DNA of 64,000 nt, taken from NCBI RefSeq assembly GCF_006715285.1, contig NZ_VFMX01000001.1, positions 1,178,001-1,242,000 of the forward strand. The letters are read 5' to 3'. The first letter of the stretch is position 1, and every line of letters begins with the position of its first letter. Of this stretch, positions 32,698 through 40,930 are shown in pieces. The position numbers were made by a program, and so were the translations under genes. The notes below the pieces were generated by a model. That model had not been told where the DNA came from. It saw nothing but the letters and a program-made list of their open reading frames with translations, and did no database searches. This DNA comes from Arthrobacter sp. SLBN-83. Its GTDB lineage: Bacteria > Actinomycetota > Actinomycetes > Actinomycetales > Micrococcaceae.

Positions 32698-33705
32698 GTG
32701 CACGGTTACAGGACTGACAGGGATTCGTTGTCGGATAAGTCAGGCGGCTTTCTCCCGCCGAACGTCCGGCGCTCCCCCAGCGGACGGATCCCCCAGTGGG
32801 CCATCGACGAGGCTCTTGGAAAGGCTGAACCACCGGCACCTTGGCGCAGTGTTGAAACCACTCCACCCGTACGTACGAAGCTTCGGCGGCGGCCGACAAC
32901 CCAGCGCCGGCCCAAGCGGTCGGTGCAGTTCCGGACCGTGCTGGGGATCGCCGTCGTGGTCTGCCTGTACTTCACGCCGACGCTCTTTGACCGCGTGGTC
33001 CTCCCGGTCGCTGCACCCTACCTGCCGGGCGCGAAGATTCCGCCGCCCGGCGTCGAGGCCGCCCCGTCGCCCCTGGGCACGCCGCCCGCGAGCACCGGCT
33101 CCACCGCGTTCGTGCTGCAGGGATCGCCCAAGGCGGGACAGACGTTGGTGGCTTACGATCCGTGCCGCCCCGTGCACTATGTTGTCCGGCCCGACAATGC
33201 CTTGCCGGGCGGGGATGCCCTGATCAGCGAAGCGGTGGCAGCCGTTTCCCGCGCCTCCGGCCTGCAGTTTGTCTACGACGGAACCACTACGGAAGCGCCG
33301 GCAGATCAACGGCAGGCTTTCCAGCCTGACCGCTACGGAAAGCGCTGGGCACCGGTGCTGATCGCCTGGTCAACGCCCGCGGAAACCCCTGATCTCGCGG
33401 GGAACGTCGCAGGCCTCGGCGGTAGCGGCTACGCAGAAACCCCGGGACAGCCGCTGGTCCTCGCCGCCGGGCAGATCAGCCTGGACGCCCCTGACCTCGC
33501 CGGCATCATGGCCATCCGGCCGGATGGCGCCGCGGAAGTGCGCGCCATCATCATGCACGAACTCGGACACGTGCTTGGCCTGGCCCACGTCAACGATCCA
33601 ACCCAACTCATGTATGCCGAGAACAAGGGCCTGCAGGACTTCGCCGCCGGCGACCGGGCCGGGCTCGCGCTGCTGGGAAGCGGCCCCTGCGTGCCGCAGC
33701 TATAG
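32698..33705 (+). CDS. Membrane-anchored matrixin-like metalloprotease
   Basis: A 335-residue protein. Residues 1-78 are polar and basic (cytoplasmic), a hydrophobic helix spans ~79-96 (VLGIAVVVCLYFTPTLF), and the rest is extracytoplasmic. The zinc site is HELGHVLGLAH (His287, Glu288, His291, His297), the HExxHxxGxxH metzincin motif, with LMY as the likely Met-turn around residue 305. A conserved YVVRPDNALPGG and VSRASGL precede it. It is therefore a probable surface protease of the M10/matrixin type. The GTG at 32698 follows GGGGGA. Its target is unknown; similar proteins occur widely in actinobacteria. Confidence 0.85.
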   Translation: MHGYRTDRDSLSDKSGGFLPPNVRRSPSGRIPQWAIDEALGKAEPPAPWRSVETTPPVRTKLRRRPTTQRRPKRSVQFRTVLGIAVVVCLYFTPTLFDRVVLPVAAPYLPGAKIPPPGVEAAPSPLGTPPASTGSTAFVLQGSPKAGQTLVAYDPCRPVHYVVRPDNALPGGDALISEAVAAVSRASGLQFVYDGTTTEAPADQRQAFQPDRYGKRWAPVLIAWSTPAETPDLAGNVAGLGGSGYAETPGQPLVLAAGQISLDAPDLAGIMAIRPDGAAEVRAIIMHELGHVLGLAHVNDPTQLMYAENKGLQDFAAGDRAGLALLGSGPCVPQL

Positions 33706-33729
33706 GGCGGCTACCCGCGCAGGAACCCC

Positions 33730-33837
33730 ATCGACTGCTGCCCACCGGCTCCCGACCTTCGCAAGCTCAGGCCGGGCCCCTCGCCGGCGTGGCCCCTCAT
33801 CGTCCTTTTGAGCCTTCTAAACGGCATCTACGGGGGC
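33730..33837. repeat. Hairpin element, copy C, interrupted
   Basis: ATCGACTGCT at 33730-33739 resembles the left end of copy A. After ~64 unrelated bases, the stretch starting at 33804 (CCTTTTGAGCCTTCTAAACG) matches copy A from 32542 at 25 of the first 30 positions. The element lies between convergent genes and its last bases touch the stop of the kinase gene. Confidence 0.5.
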
Positions 33838-34784
33838 TACGCCTCTTTTTCGGCCCCGTGCAGCTCTTCACGGGTGGGCGGGTTGGCACCCGGCCGGGAC
33901 ACGGTGACGGCGGCCGCGCTGGCGGCATGCTCCAGGAGTTCGGCCAGACCCTCGACCGGAAGGTCGCGCAGCTCCTGCCGGTTCTGGGCGCCGTCCAGCT
34001 CCCGGTCCACCAGGCCGGACAGCAACGCGGCCATAAATGAGTCCCCCGCCCCCACAGTGTCGGCAACGTCCACCTTCGGCGCGGGAACCGAGACCTCGCC
34101 GGCGCGGCACACGCCCCAGGGGCCCTCCGCACCGCGGGTCACCACCACCATTGCCGGCCCCTCCTCCCCGCCGAGCGCCAGCCACTTGCGTGCCGCATCC
34201 AGCACGTCCTCCCCCGGGTACAGCCAGGCCAGGTCCTCGTCGGACGCCTTGACCACATCGGAAAGCGTGACGAACTTTTCCGCCTGCCCCCGCGCATAGT
34301 CCACGTCGGTGATGATGCTGGGCCGGCAGTTGGGATCGAAGCTGATGGTGGCGGAGGGGTGGGCGTACTCGACGGCGGCCAGCACCTCGGTGGCGCCCGG
34401 CTTCAGCATGGTGGCGATGGACCCCGTGTGCAGCAGCGTGGTGCCCTGCAGCATGAAGCCGAGCCGGTCCCCCATGCCGGGGAGCTCCCAGGCAAGGTCG
34501 AACGTGTAGGTGGCGGCGCCGTCGTCGTCAATCAGTGCGGTGGCCACGCTGGTGGGCAGGTCGTCCGGGGGAACCGGCAGCATGACGGAACTGGCGCGCA
34601 GATGCGCGGCCACGGAGTCGCCGTAGGCATCCCGGCCGTAGCGCCCGATGAACTGCACCGGATGGTCCAGCCGGGCCAGGCCCACCGCGACGTTAAGCGG
34701 GCTGCCGCCCACATGGGCCTGGATTCCGGAGGCGCGCTGGACAACGTCTACAAGGCCTTCGCCGATCACTGTGAGCATGGTCAT
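33837..34784 (-). CDS. PfkB family carbohydrate kinase (fructokinase-like)
   Basis: A 315-residue ribokinase-superfamily kinase. The start VIGEGLVDVV, the substrate-binding GGSPLNVAVGLARL, the ATP/anion-hole motif DTVGAGDSFMAALLSG with the catalytic Asp, and VVTRGAEGPW are all present. The early GGSPLNVA and RYGRDAYGD pattern is that of bacterial fructokinases. It phosphorylates a free sugar, probably fructose. No transport gene is adjacent. Its stop lies in the conserved part of repeat copy C. Confidence 0.9.
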   Translation of the reverse strand: MTMLTVIGEGLVDVVQRASGIQAHVGGSPLNVAVGLARLDHPVQFIGRYGRDAYGDSVAAHLRASSVMLPVPPDDLPTSVATALIDDDGAATYTFDLAWELPGMGDRLGFMLQGTTLLHTGSIATMLKPGATEVLAAVEYAHPSATISFDPNCRPSIITDVDYARGQAEKFVTLSDVVKASDEDLAWLYPGEDVLDAARKWLALGGEEGPAMVVVTRGAEGPWGVCRAGEVSVPAPKVDVADTVGAGDSFMAALLSGLVDRELDGAQNRQELRDLPVEGLAELLEHAASAAAVTVSRPGANPPTREELHGAEKEA

Positions 34785-34820
34785 ACTCTGCCAGAAAGAG
34801 GCCTGCGCCAGCAGTTCGTG

Positions 34821-35612
34821 TCAGCCCAGCAGCTTTGCCACCAGCTCCCGGCACGTCACATAGGCTTCCGCGGTGACGTCGATCAGGGCGAAATGGTCGC
34901 CCGGCACCATGACCAGTTCAGCCGGCACAGGTCCGGAACGGCTCGCCTCCACATATGTAGTGGACATGCCCAGGGGCACGTCAACATCCTCAATGGCATG
35001 GACGGCATAGACGGGCACGTCCAGCGGTAGCGCCGCCATGGGGTCGGCCATGCGGTGCCGGCCCGGAAAGCCCGACGACGGCCCGCCCAGCAGGTTGGCC
35101 ACGGCGCCGTTGCTGAGGTCCAGGCGTTCGGCCTCGGCCAGGTTGAGGACGCCGGACTGGCTCACCACCCCGGTGAGGCGTACGCCGTCGTTCTCCAACT
35201 GAAGGCCGTCCTCCGGCCCAAGCCCGGGCAGGCGGTCCCGCCCCGCGGCCCACACCGCCAGGTGGCCGCCGGCCGAGTGGCCCAGCGCCACTACTTTTCC
35301 CAGGTCGAGCGAGTGCGGTTCCGCGAGCGCGCGGAGCTTGTCGATGCCCGCCAGAATGTCCTGGAAGGTGCCCGGCCAGCCCCCGCCGTTGCCCGCCCGC
35401 CGGTATTCAAGGTTCCAGGCGGCCGTGCCGTGGTCAGCCAGGTCCTGCGCCAGTGGCACACCCAGTTCTGCCCCATACTGCGGGCGCCAGTAGCCGCCAT
35501 GGATCACCACCACAACGCCTTGGTGTTTCCCGCCGTGTGGAAGGTCGGGGAGGAACAGTTCGCCCCATTGGCTGGGGTCCTGGCCGTAGTCATAGCGGTG
35601 GCGGTGCGTCAC
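34821..35612 (-). CDS. Alpha/beta hydrolase (BD-FAE/kynurenine formamidase-like)
   Basis: A 263-residue esterase. The oxyanion motif is VVVIHGGYWR, the nucleophile elbow GHSAGGHLAVW carries the catalytic Ser, and VPVYAVHAIEDVDVP and PGDHFALID supply the Asp and His. The GTG at 35612 is chosen because the family begins right there (HRHRYDYGQDPSQW). HGGYW and GHSAGGH together place it near arylformamidases and small carboxylesterases. It may share a transcript with the kinase gene downstream (36 bases apart). The substrate is not evident. Confidence 0.85.
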   Translation of the reverse strand: MTHRHRYDYGQDPSQWGELFLPDLPHGGKHQGVVVVIHGGYWRPQYGAELGVPLAQDLADHGTAAWNLEYRRAGNGGGWPGTFQDILAGIDKLRALAEPHSLDLGKVVALGHSAGGHLAVWAAGRDRLPGLGPEDGLQLENDGVRLTGVVSQSGVLNLAEAERLDLSNGAVANLLGGPSSGFPGRHRMADPMAALPLDVPVYAVHAIEDVDVPLGMSTTYVEASRSGPVPAELVMVPGDHFALIDVTAEAYVTCRELVAKLLG

Positions 35613-35748
35613 ACTGGCCCACTTTAGCGGCTGCCATCGGCACCACTCCCGCGGCTTTCCGGGGGGCAGGACCGTCAAAACCGGGCCAGAACGCACGGTG
35701 GTTCCTTCCTTCGTTTAGCCGGGCGCCTTTGTGGGCACGCCTCCTGAT

Positions 35749-36396
35749 ATGGAAAAGCCTGAAGTGACTACGCAGGGGTCGACTGTTGAGGAATGGACGC
35801 GGGCACTGGCAGAGTCCACGGGATCACCCGGCGGAGGAGCCGGCACGGGGCTGATGCTGGCAGTCGCGGCGTCGCTGACGTCGATGGTCGCCGGCTACAG
35901 CGGGGACGACGGCGGCGAACCGGACAGGATCCGGGAGCGCGCCCAGGCGCTGCGCCAGGAAGCCCTTCGACTGGCAGATGACGACGCCTCGGCTTCCAAG
36001 GCATTCGGTGCCGCCTTCCGGCTGGAGCCGGGGGACGAGCGGGATGAAGCAATCCGCCGCGCATCCGTGGAGGCCGCGGCCGCATCCGCCGTCCTTGGGG
36101 AGCGCGCCATCGAAGCCATCGACGACCTCGCCTGGCTGGCAACAAATGGCAACCGTGCCCTGGTAGCGGATGTCGTCGTCGCGTTCGGGGCCCTCCGCGC
36201 GGCGCTGGCCGGGGCCCGTACCAATGTCAGCTTCGATCTCGGCTCGCTCCGGTCGGCCGGCACCGGCCTGGAACAGGTGCGGGAGCAACACCCGGACCTG
36301 TGGGCAGCCGTCGAAAAACTCAACGCCGCCATGGATCGGATCGACGGCCTGGCCGCAGCCATTGATAACCGCGCTGCCCCTACCGACGCAATCTGA
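35749..36396 (+). CDS. Cyclodeaminase/cyclohydrolase (FTCD_C) family protein
   Basis: A 215-residue helical protein matching the formimidoyltetrahydrofolate cyclodeaminase domain: STGSPGGGAGTGLMLAVAASL (Gly-rich substrate loop), then a bundle with LRQEALRLADDDASA and the RALVADVVVAFGALRAALAGARTNV segment (read as NRALVADV...TNVS). Such proteins act on folate one-carbon adducts, as cyclodeaminase or methenyl-THF cyclohydrolase. ATG 35749 is adopted; GTG 35764 has a better ribosome site (GGAAAAG) and may be the true start. It is divergent from the hydrolase gene. Confidence 0.82.
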   Translation: MEKPEVTTQGSTVEEWTRALAESTGSPGGGAGTGLMLAVAASLTSMVAGYSGDDGGEPDRIRERAQALRQEALRLADDDASASKAFGAAFRLEPGDERDEAIRRASVEAAAASAVLGERAIEAIDDLAWLATNGNRALVADVVVAFGALRAALAGARTNVSFDLGSLRSAGTGLEQVREQHPDLWAAVEKLNAAMDRIDGLAAAIDNRAAPTDAI

Positions 36397-36489
36397 CGCT
36401 GGTGACCCGGCATTTGGACTTGCCGTCTGACCTGTGCTTATGGTGAACAGCATTGCTTGCCGAAGCGCACCCGTGGGGAGGGGTATCAA

Positions 36490-37443
36490 GTGAAGTCCAA
36501 GAGCAGTGCCTGGGCGTTCCTCCGGCCCCTCCTGCTCGTCGTGGCGGCAACAGCAGCCTGGATTGCCCTGTCAGCCGCGGCTGCGTCAGCAGACTCCACA
36601 CCCTCCCGCGATTTGCTTCCGGGGGCTGTGGATTCTGCCGCCGCCAACCTCACCCACCAGGCCAAAGATGAGCTGGAACCGGTACTGGCAGGGCTGGACG
36701 GCGGAACGGCCAAGGCCCCGGCATCCTCTGTTGCTTCGCTGATCCCGGCACCGTCCCTCCGCCCAGCCGCGGAGGAGGTCTCCGGCTTGGCCGACAACGC
36801 TGTGCAGTCTGTACCGGTGGTCAACGGGCTCGTACCCATGGGAGCGGTAGCGGCCGTGGTGGATCCTGCGGTTGGTGCCGTGGACGGCGTCGTCGGCGGG
36901 ACGGTGGGGGCTGTTGTTCCCTTGGCCGATACGGTCCTGGAACCCCTGGACCCGGTCCTTGAACCGGTGGTCAACGCCGTTGTCCTGCCCGTGATTCCAC
37001 CGGAAGCAGAGCCTCAGGCCGTCCTTCCTGTCACCACGGATGTCAGCGCGGCTTCTGCTCCGGAGCCCGTGCCCGGCACTCCCCCAGTTACTGAACTGCC
37101 ATTGCCCACTCAGGACGTCATAGGTCCCGCGCAGTCCGGTGCTGTGTCGCACAGCAGCGGTGCGAAAAGCGGCCTGCAGATGAAGTTTGCAGCCGCAACG
37201 CCGGTGCTTTCCGAGGCCGGCCCGGAAGACGCCCCGTTCCGCGCGCCGTCGGAAGTGCCGCCTGCCGCGCCAGGTGCTGCGCCAGGCGGAAGCGGCCCAT
37301 CCGGCGGCAACGGGCCGGCGGCTTCTGGCTGGATCAGCTCACACCACTTCCCGATCCCAGCGGCTGGGATGCCCGCCGTTCCGGGTCATTCGCTGACCGC
37401 CCCCGCCGCGGTGTCCTTCGACACCGGCTCTTCTCCTGACTAG
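36490..37443 (+). CDS. Exported Ala/Pro/Val-rich surface protein
   Basis: A 317-residue protein with a signal peptide (FLRPLLLVVAATAAWIAL, cleavage near AAASA-DS). The mature part is rich in Val, Pro, Ala and Gly, with repeated blocks such as VDPAVGAVDG, VLEPLDPVLEP and VLPVIPP, and a low-complexity Gly/Ser/Pro segment. No catalytic motif, membrane anchor or sortase signal is seen. The GTG at 36490 follows GGGGAGGGG. It lies 90 bases upstream of a gene for a LAATG sortase substrate and may be a cell-envelope partner of it. The family is unknown. Confidence 0.75.
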   Translation: MKSKSSAWAFLRPLLLVVAATAAWIALSAAAASADSTPSRDLLPGAVDSAAANLTHQAKDELEPVLAGLDGGTAKAPASSVASLIPAPSLRPAAEEVSGLADNAVQSVPVVNGLVPMGAVAAVVDPAVGAVDGVVGGTVGAVVPLADTVLEPLDPVLEPVVNAVVLPVIPPEAEPQAVLPVTTDVSAASAPEPVPGTPPVTELPLPTQDVIGPAQSGAVSHSSGAKSGLQMKFAAATPVLSEAGPEDAPFRAPSEVPPAAPGAAPGGSGPSGGNGPAASGWISSHHFPIPAAGMPAVPGHSLTAPAAVSFDTGSSPD

Positions 37444-37533
37444 TTGAGGCCCGCCCGCGTCGCTTTACCGCGGGTAGCGCGCCAATTCCCGGGCTAAGCA
37501 GTCGGCCCAATCCAACCTTCAGGAGAACTTCCC

Positions 37534-37767
37534 ATGACCCGTCGCAACATCCGCAGATACCTGCTCAGTACCGCTTTCGCAAGCGGCCTCGTGACCTTTG
37601 GCGGTGTCGCAGCCAACGCAGCCACTGCGGCAATGCCAGGAGGCTACTCCTCCACTCCATCGACGCTGGCCGCCACGGGCGCGAACACCGGACTGTTGAT
37701 CGTGGGCCTGCTGTTCCTTGCCTTCGGAGGACTGCTGGCGCTGGTCCTGAGCCGCAAGCGCCGCTGA
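37534..37767 (+). CDS. Small cell-wall-anchored protein with LAATG sortase signal
   Basis: A 77-residue protein. A signal peptide (residues ~5-30, ending ANA-A) is followed by only ~15 residues, then LAATG (45-49), a hydrophobic helix (LLIVGLLFLAFGGLLALVL) and a basic tail SRKRR. LAxTG is the recognition motif of class E sortases of high-GC Gram-positives, so the mature product would be a tiny wall-linked peptide. AGGAGA precedes the ATG. No sortase gene is in the window. It resembles the anchor ends of chaplin-like proteins without the body. Confidence 0.8.
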   Translation: MTRRNIRRYLLSTAFASGLVTFGGVAANAATAAMPGGYSSTPSTLAATGANTGLLIVGLLFLAFGGLLALVLSRKRR

Positions 37768-37806
37768 GTGCATCCCGACCCGCCGCGGGCTGCCTCCGTG
37801 AGATGG

Positions 37807-38466
37807 CTAGGCGTGCGTTGAGCGGATGACGTCGGCCACGCTCTCCAGATGGACGCGCATGGCGTCAGCGGCAGCGTCGGGGTCGTGGGCACACACTGCG
37901 TCGATAATCGCCAGATGCTGCGGCAGCGAAACCGCGGGGCGGCCTGGCTGCCGGGCCAGCCGGAACTGGAAGCGCACGGCCTGCCCGCGGAGGCGGTGGA
38001 TGGTTGCAGCGGCAGTTTGCTGCCCACTTAATTCGATCAGCCTGGCGTGCAGGGTCTGGTTGCCCTCCGAATAGGAATCACGGTCACCGCGTTCCACGGC
38101 GTCCTTCATCCGCTCGGCCAGTTCCTGGAGCTCGGCGGCTTGGTCGTTGCTGATACGCTCAGCGGCCTTTCGGGCACAAAGAGCCTCGAGCGCGGCACGT
38201 ACTTCGGTAATTTCCACGGCTTCCTGGACCGATACCGCGCGTACCCGGGCTCCGCGGTTTTGGACCCTCTCAACAAGCCCTTCCACAGTCAGCTCCGCCA
38301 GCGCGGCGCGGACGTTTCCCCTGCTGGCCACATACCAAGCGGCAAGATCCGCCTCGACGAGACGCTGGTCCGGCACCAGTTCCCCGCCCATGATGGCTGA
38401 ACGCAGCACGCTGACCAACTCCGCCGCAGTAAGAGAGCGGCCCTCCGCGAGTTCAAGGGTTTCCAT
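37807..38466 (-). CDS. GntR family (FadR/FCD) transcriptional regulator
   Basis: A 219-residue regulator. An N-terminal winged helix (LVEADLAAWYVASRGNVRAALAEL, read as two helices with the recognition helix SRGNVRAAL) is followed by an FCD ligand domain with EITEVRAALEALCARKA and metal-site histidines (NQTLHARLIELSG, PQHLAIIDAV). It is divergent from the 4-oxalomesaconate pathway operon, and two ATTG-N4-ACAAT-type sites lie between them, so it most likely represses that operon and itself. The ligand may be PDC, oxalomesaconate or a related tricarboxylate. The ATG at 38466 follows GGAGG. Confidence 0.9.
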   Translation of the reverse strand: METLELAEGRSLTAAELVSVLRSAIMGGELVPDQRLVEADLAAWYVASRGNVRAALAELTVEGLVERVQNRGARVRAVSVQEAVEITEVRAALEALCARKAAERISNDQAAELQELAERMKDAVERGDRDSYSEGNQTLHARLIELSGQQTAAATIHRLRGQAVRFQFRLARQPGRPAVSLPQHLAIIDAVCAHDPDAAADAMRVHLESVADVIRSTHA

Positions 38467-38547
38467 TCCTGGCGACCTCCGCTCCATTTCCCATAACGCG
38501 ACCAATCCTTCCGCTCTTCCAGATTCGGCCCTGGACAGCAGCTATCG

Positions 38548-38559
38548 ATTGCCGACAAA
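38548..38559. promoter_or_regulatory. Candidate GntR operator, weaker site
   Basis: ATTGCCGACAAA resembles the ATTGT-TG-ACAAT palindrome 37 bases downstream and the TTGT-N2-ACAA pattern of FCD-type GntR operators. It lies between the divergent GntR gene and the pathway operon. Confidence 0.4.
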
Positions 38560-38584
38560 AAGCGTAAACAGAAGTGTATAAGAA

Positions 38585-38596
38585 ATTGTTGACAAT
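38585..38596. promoter_or_regulatory. Candidate GntR operator, strong site
   Basis: ATTGT-TG-ACAAT is a perfect 5-bp inverted repeat around two bases and fits the FCD/GntR operator form. It also contains TTGACA, a possible -35 box for the operon starting at 38676, so binding would block transcription. Confidence 0.55.
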
Positions 38597-38675
38597 CCTG
38601 AATGTAACTTGGTTCACTTGATCGACGGCGCGGTTCCCAGTGCGCCCTCCCAACCATTCACCAAAAGGACCCACC

Positions 38676-39887
38676 ATGGATCACGCCACTCCTGCTGCAG
38701 GAGGCACGGATATCCCGGCTCCGGACACTGAGCAGGTGCCTGCGGGCACACGCCCTGCCACCGGGCAACTGGCCATTCCCTGTTGGTTCATGCGGGGCGG
38801 GACCTCCAAGGGTCCCTTCTTCCGGGCCGCCGACCTGCCTGGCGACGTCCGTACCCGTGACGCGATCCTGCTGGCCGCGATGGGCTCCCCGGATCCGCGG
38901 CAGATCGACGGCTTGGGCGGGGCGCACCCCCTGACCAGCAAGGCCGGAATCGTGTCGGTCAGCGAGCGTGAGGGGGTGGACCTGGAGTTTCTGTTCGCCC
39001 AGCTCCAGCCCGACAGCGACGTGGTGGACACCACCCCCAACTGCGGGAACATGCTCGCCGCTGCCCTCCCCTTCGCCATCGAGTCAGGCCTCTTCACGCC
39101 CGACGGCGACACCACCACGGCGCGTGTCCTCACCCTTAACACGGACATGGTTGCCGAGATCAATGTCCAGACACCCGCCGGACCAGACGGCCGATATGTC
39201 GCCTACGCCGGGGATGCCGCGATCGACGGCGTCCCCGGCACCGCAGCCCCGGTGACCATCAACTTCCTGGACACCGCCGGCTCGGTCTGTGACTCGCTGC
39301 TGCCTACGGGGAATCTCCGCGACACCGTCGAGGTGGCAGGTGTGGGCCCGGTGGATGTGACCTGCATCGACAACGGGCAGCCCTTGGTGATCATCAACGC
39401 CGGCGACCTGGGCCGCACGGGCCAGGAAACCGCCGTCGACCTTAACAAGGACGCCGAACTCAAGGCCCGCCTTGAGGACCTGCGCCTGACCTGCGGGAAG
39501 CTGATGGGCCTGGGCGATGTGACCGGGAAGAACTACCCGAAAATGACCCTCGTTTCCCCACCCGCCCACGGCGGCGCGATCAGCACCCGCAGCTTCATCC
39601 CGCACGTCTGCCACGAATCCATTGGCGTCCTCGCCGCCGTCACCGCCGCCACCGCCGCCACCCTCAAAGGGACCGTGGCACACGACGTCGCCGTCCTGCC
39701 GGAGGGGACAGAGGTGACCGTTTCGGTGGAGCACCCCAGCGGCGAATTCACCGTCCAGCTCGGCCTGGACCCCGCCGACCCCACCCGCGTGGTGAAGTCC
39801 GCGCTGATCCGTACCGCGCGGCTGATCATGGCAGGCAATGTCATGATCCCCGCACACCGCACCCCCGACCTGAAGCAGGGCATCTGA
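38676..39887 (+). CDS. 4-oxalomesaconate tautomerase/isomerase (GalD/LigU, PrpF-like)
   Basis: A 403-residue PrpF-fold isomerase. Diagnostic segments are WFMRGGTSKGPFF, GSPDPRQIDGLGG, TSKAGIVS, TPNCGNMLAA (catalytic Cys region) and the late GNVMIPAH. GalD and LigU interconvert keto/enol or double-bond isomers of 4-oxalomesaconate in gallate and protocatechuate 4,5-cleavage pathways, and neighbours for the next steps are adjacent. The first ~30 residues are a variable extension. AAAAGGACC precedes the ATG at 38676. The stop overlaps the next ATG (TGATG). Confidence 0.87.
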   Translation: MDHATPAAGGTDIPAPDTEQVPAGTRPATGQLAIPCWFMRGGTSKGPFFRAADLPGDVRTRDAILLAAMGSPDPRQIDGLGGAHPLTSKAGIVSVSEREGVDLEFLFAQLQPDSDVVDTTPNCGNMLAAALPFAIESGLFTPDGDTTTARVLTLNTDMVAEINVQTPAGPDGRYVAYAGDAAIDGVPGTAAPVTINFLDTAGSVCDSLLPTGNLRDTVEVAGVGPVDVTCIDNGQPLVIINAGDLGRTGQETAVDLNKDAELKARLEDLRLTCGKLMGLGDVTGKNYPKMTLVSPPAHGGAISTRSFIPHVCHESIGVLAAVTAATAATLKGTVAHDVAVLPEGTEVTVSVEHPSGEFTVQLGLDPADPTRVVKSALIRTARLIMAGNVMIPAHRTPDLKQGI

Positions 39888-40912
39888 TGATTATTGATAT
39901 CCACGGCCACTACACCACCGCCCCGCCCGCGCTGGGGCAATGGCGGGACCGGCAGGTCGCCGCCCTGGACGACCCGTCCGTGGCACCGTCCCGCGCAGAC
40001 CTGCAGATTTCCGACGACGAGCTGCGCGAAAGCATCGAAGCGAACCAGCTGCGGCTGATGGATGAGCGCGGGATCGACCTGACCGTCTTCTCCCCGCGGG
40101 CGTCCTTCATGGCCCACCACGTGGGCTCCTTCGAAACCTCTTCGGAGTGGGCGGCCATCTGCAACGAGCTCTGCCACCGCGTCAGCCGGCTCTACCCCGA
40201 GCGGTTTGTCCCGGCCGCCATGCTCCCCCAGTCCCCCGGCGTGGATCCGGCCACCTGCCTCCCCGAGCTCACGCGCTGCGTGGAGGAATATGGCGCGGTG
40301 GCGCTGAACCTGAACCCTGACCCGTCCGGCGGGCACTGGACCGCTCCCCCGCTGACGGACCGGTACTGGTACCCCATCTACGAGAAGATGGCCGAATACG
40401 ACATCCCGGCCATGGTCCACGTCAGCACCAGCATCAACCCCGCGTTCCACACCACCGGCGCCCACTACCTCAACGCCGACACCACCGCGTTCATGCAACT
40501 CATCCAGGGCGACCTCTTCAAGGACTTCCCAACCCTAAAACTCGTCATCCCGCACGGCGGCGGCGCGGTCCCCTACCACTGGGGACGCTTCCGCGGCCTG
40601 GCCATGGCCCTGGGGAAACCCGCCCTGGAAGAACACCTGCTGGACAACGTCTTCTTCGACACCTGCGTCTACCACCAGCCCGGCATCGACCTGCTCCTGG
40701 ACGTCATCCCCACCAAGAACATCCTCTTCGCCTCCGAAATGATCGGCGCAGTCCGCGACATCGACCCCTGCACCGGCCACAACTTCGACGACACCCACCG
40801 CTACATCGACGCGGCGGGACTGAACGAAGCGGACCAGGCCGCCATCCAGGAACACAACGCGCGGACCGTTTACCCCCGCCTCAACACCCTGCTCAAGCAG
40901 CAGGGCCGCTAG
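39887..40912 (+). CDS. ligJ: 4-oxalomesaconate hydratase (LigJ-like amidohydrolase)
   Basis: A 341-residue amidohydrolase-superfamily enzyme. It starts IIDIHGHYTTAP, which matches the N-terminus of LigJ as I remember it, and carries MVHVSTS, VIPHGGGAVPYHWGR and LFASEMIGAVR for the metal site. LigJ adds water to 4-oxalomesaconate to give 4-carboxy-4-hydroxy-2-oxoadipate. The neighbours upstream (tautomerase) and downstream (aldolase) catalyse the flanking steps, which strongly supports the assignment. It overlaps the tautomerase stop by one base. Confidence 0.88.
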   Translation: MIIDIHGHYTTAPPALGQWRDRQVAALDDPSVAPSRADLQISDDELRESIEANQLRLMDERGIDLTVFSPRASFMAHHVGSFETSSEWAAICNELCHRVSRLYPERFVPAAMLPQSPGVDPATCLPELTRCVEEYGAVALNLNPDPSGGHWTAPPLTDRYWYPIYEKMAEYDIPAMVHVSTSINPAFHTTGAHYLNADTTAFMQLIQGDLFKDFPTLKLVIPHGGGAVPYHWGRFRGLAMALGKPALEEHLLDNVFFDTCVYHQPGIDLLLDVIPTKNILFASEMIGAVRDIDPCTGHNFDDTHRYIDAAGLNEADQAAIQEHNARTVYPRLNTLLKQQGR

Positions 40913-40930
40913 CCATCCCAGGAGCAAAAA

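Noticed and set aside
37453..37478. Hairpin CCCGCG/CGCGGG after the exported surface protein gene as a terminator
   Set aside because: Only six pairs with a nine-base loop and no T-run; too weak to claim.
38541..38556. ATCGATTGC as a further copy of the hairpin element
   Set aside because: Only nine bases match the repeat and no further part of it follows; it is better explained as part of the GntR operator region.
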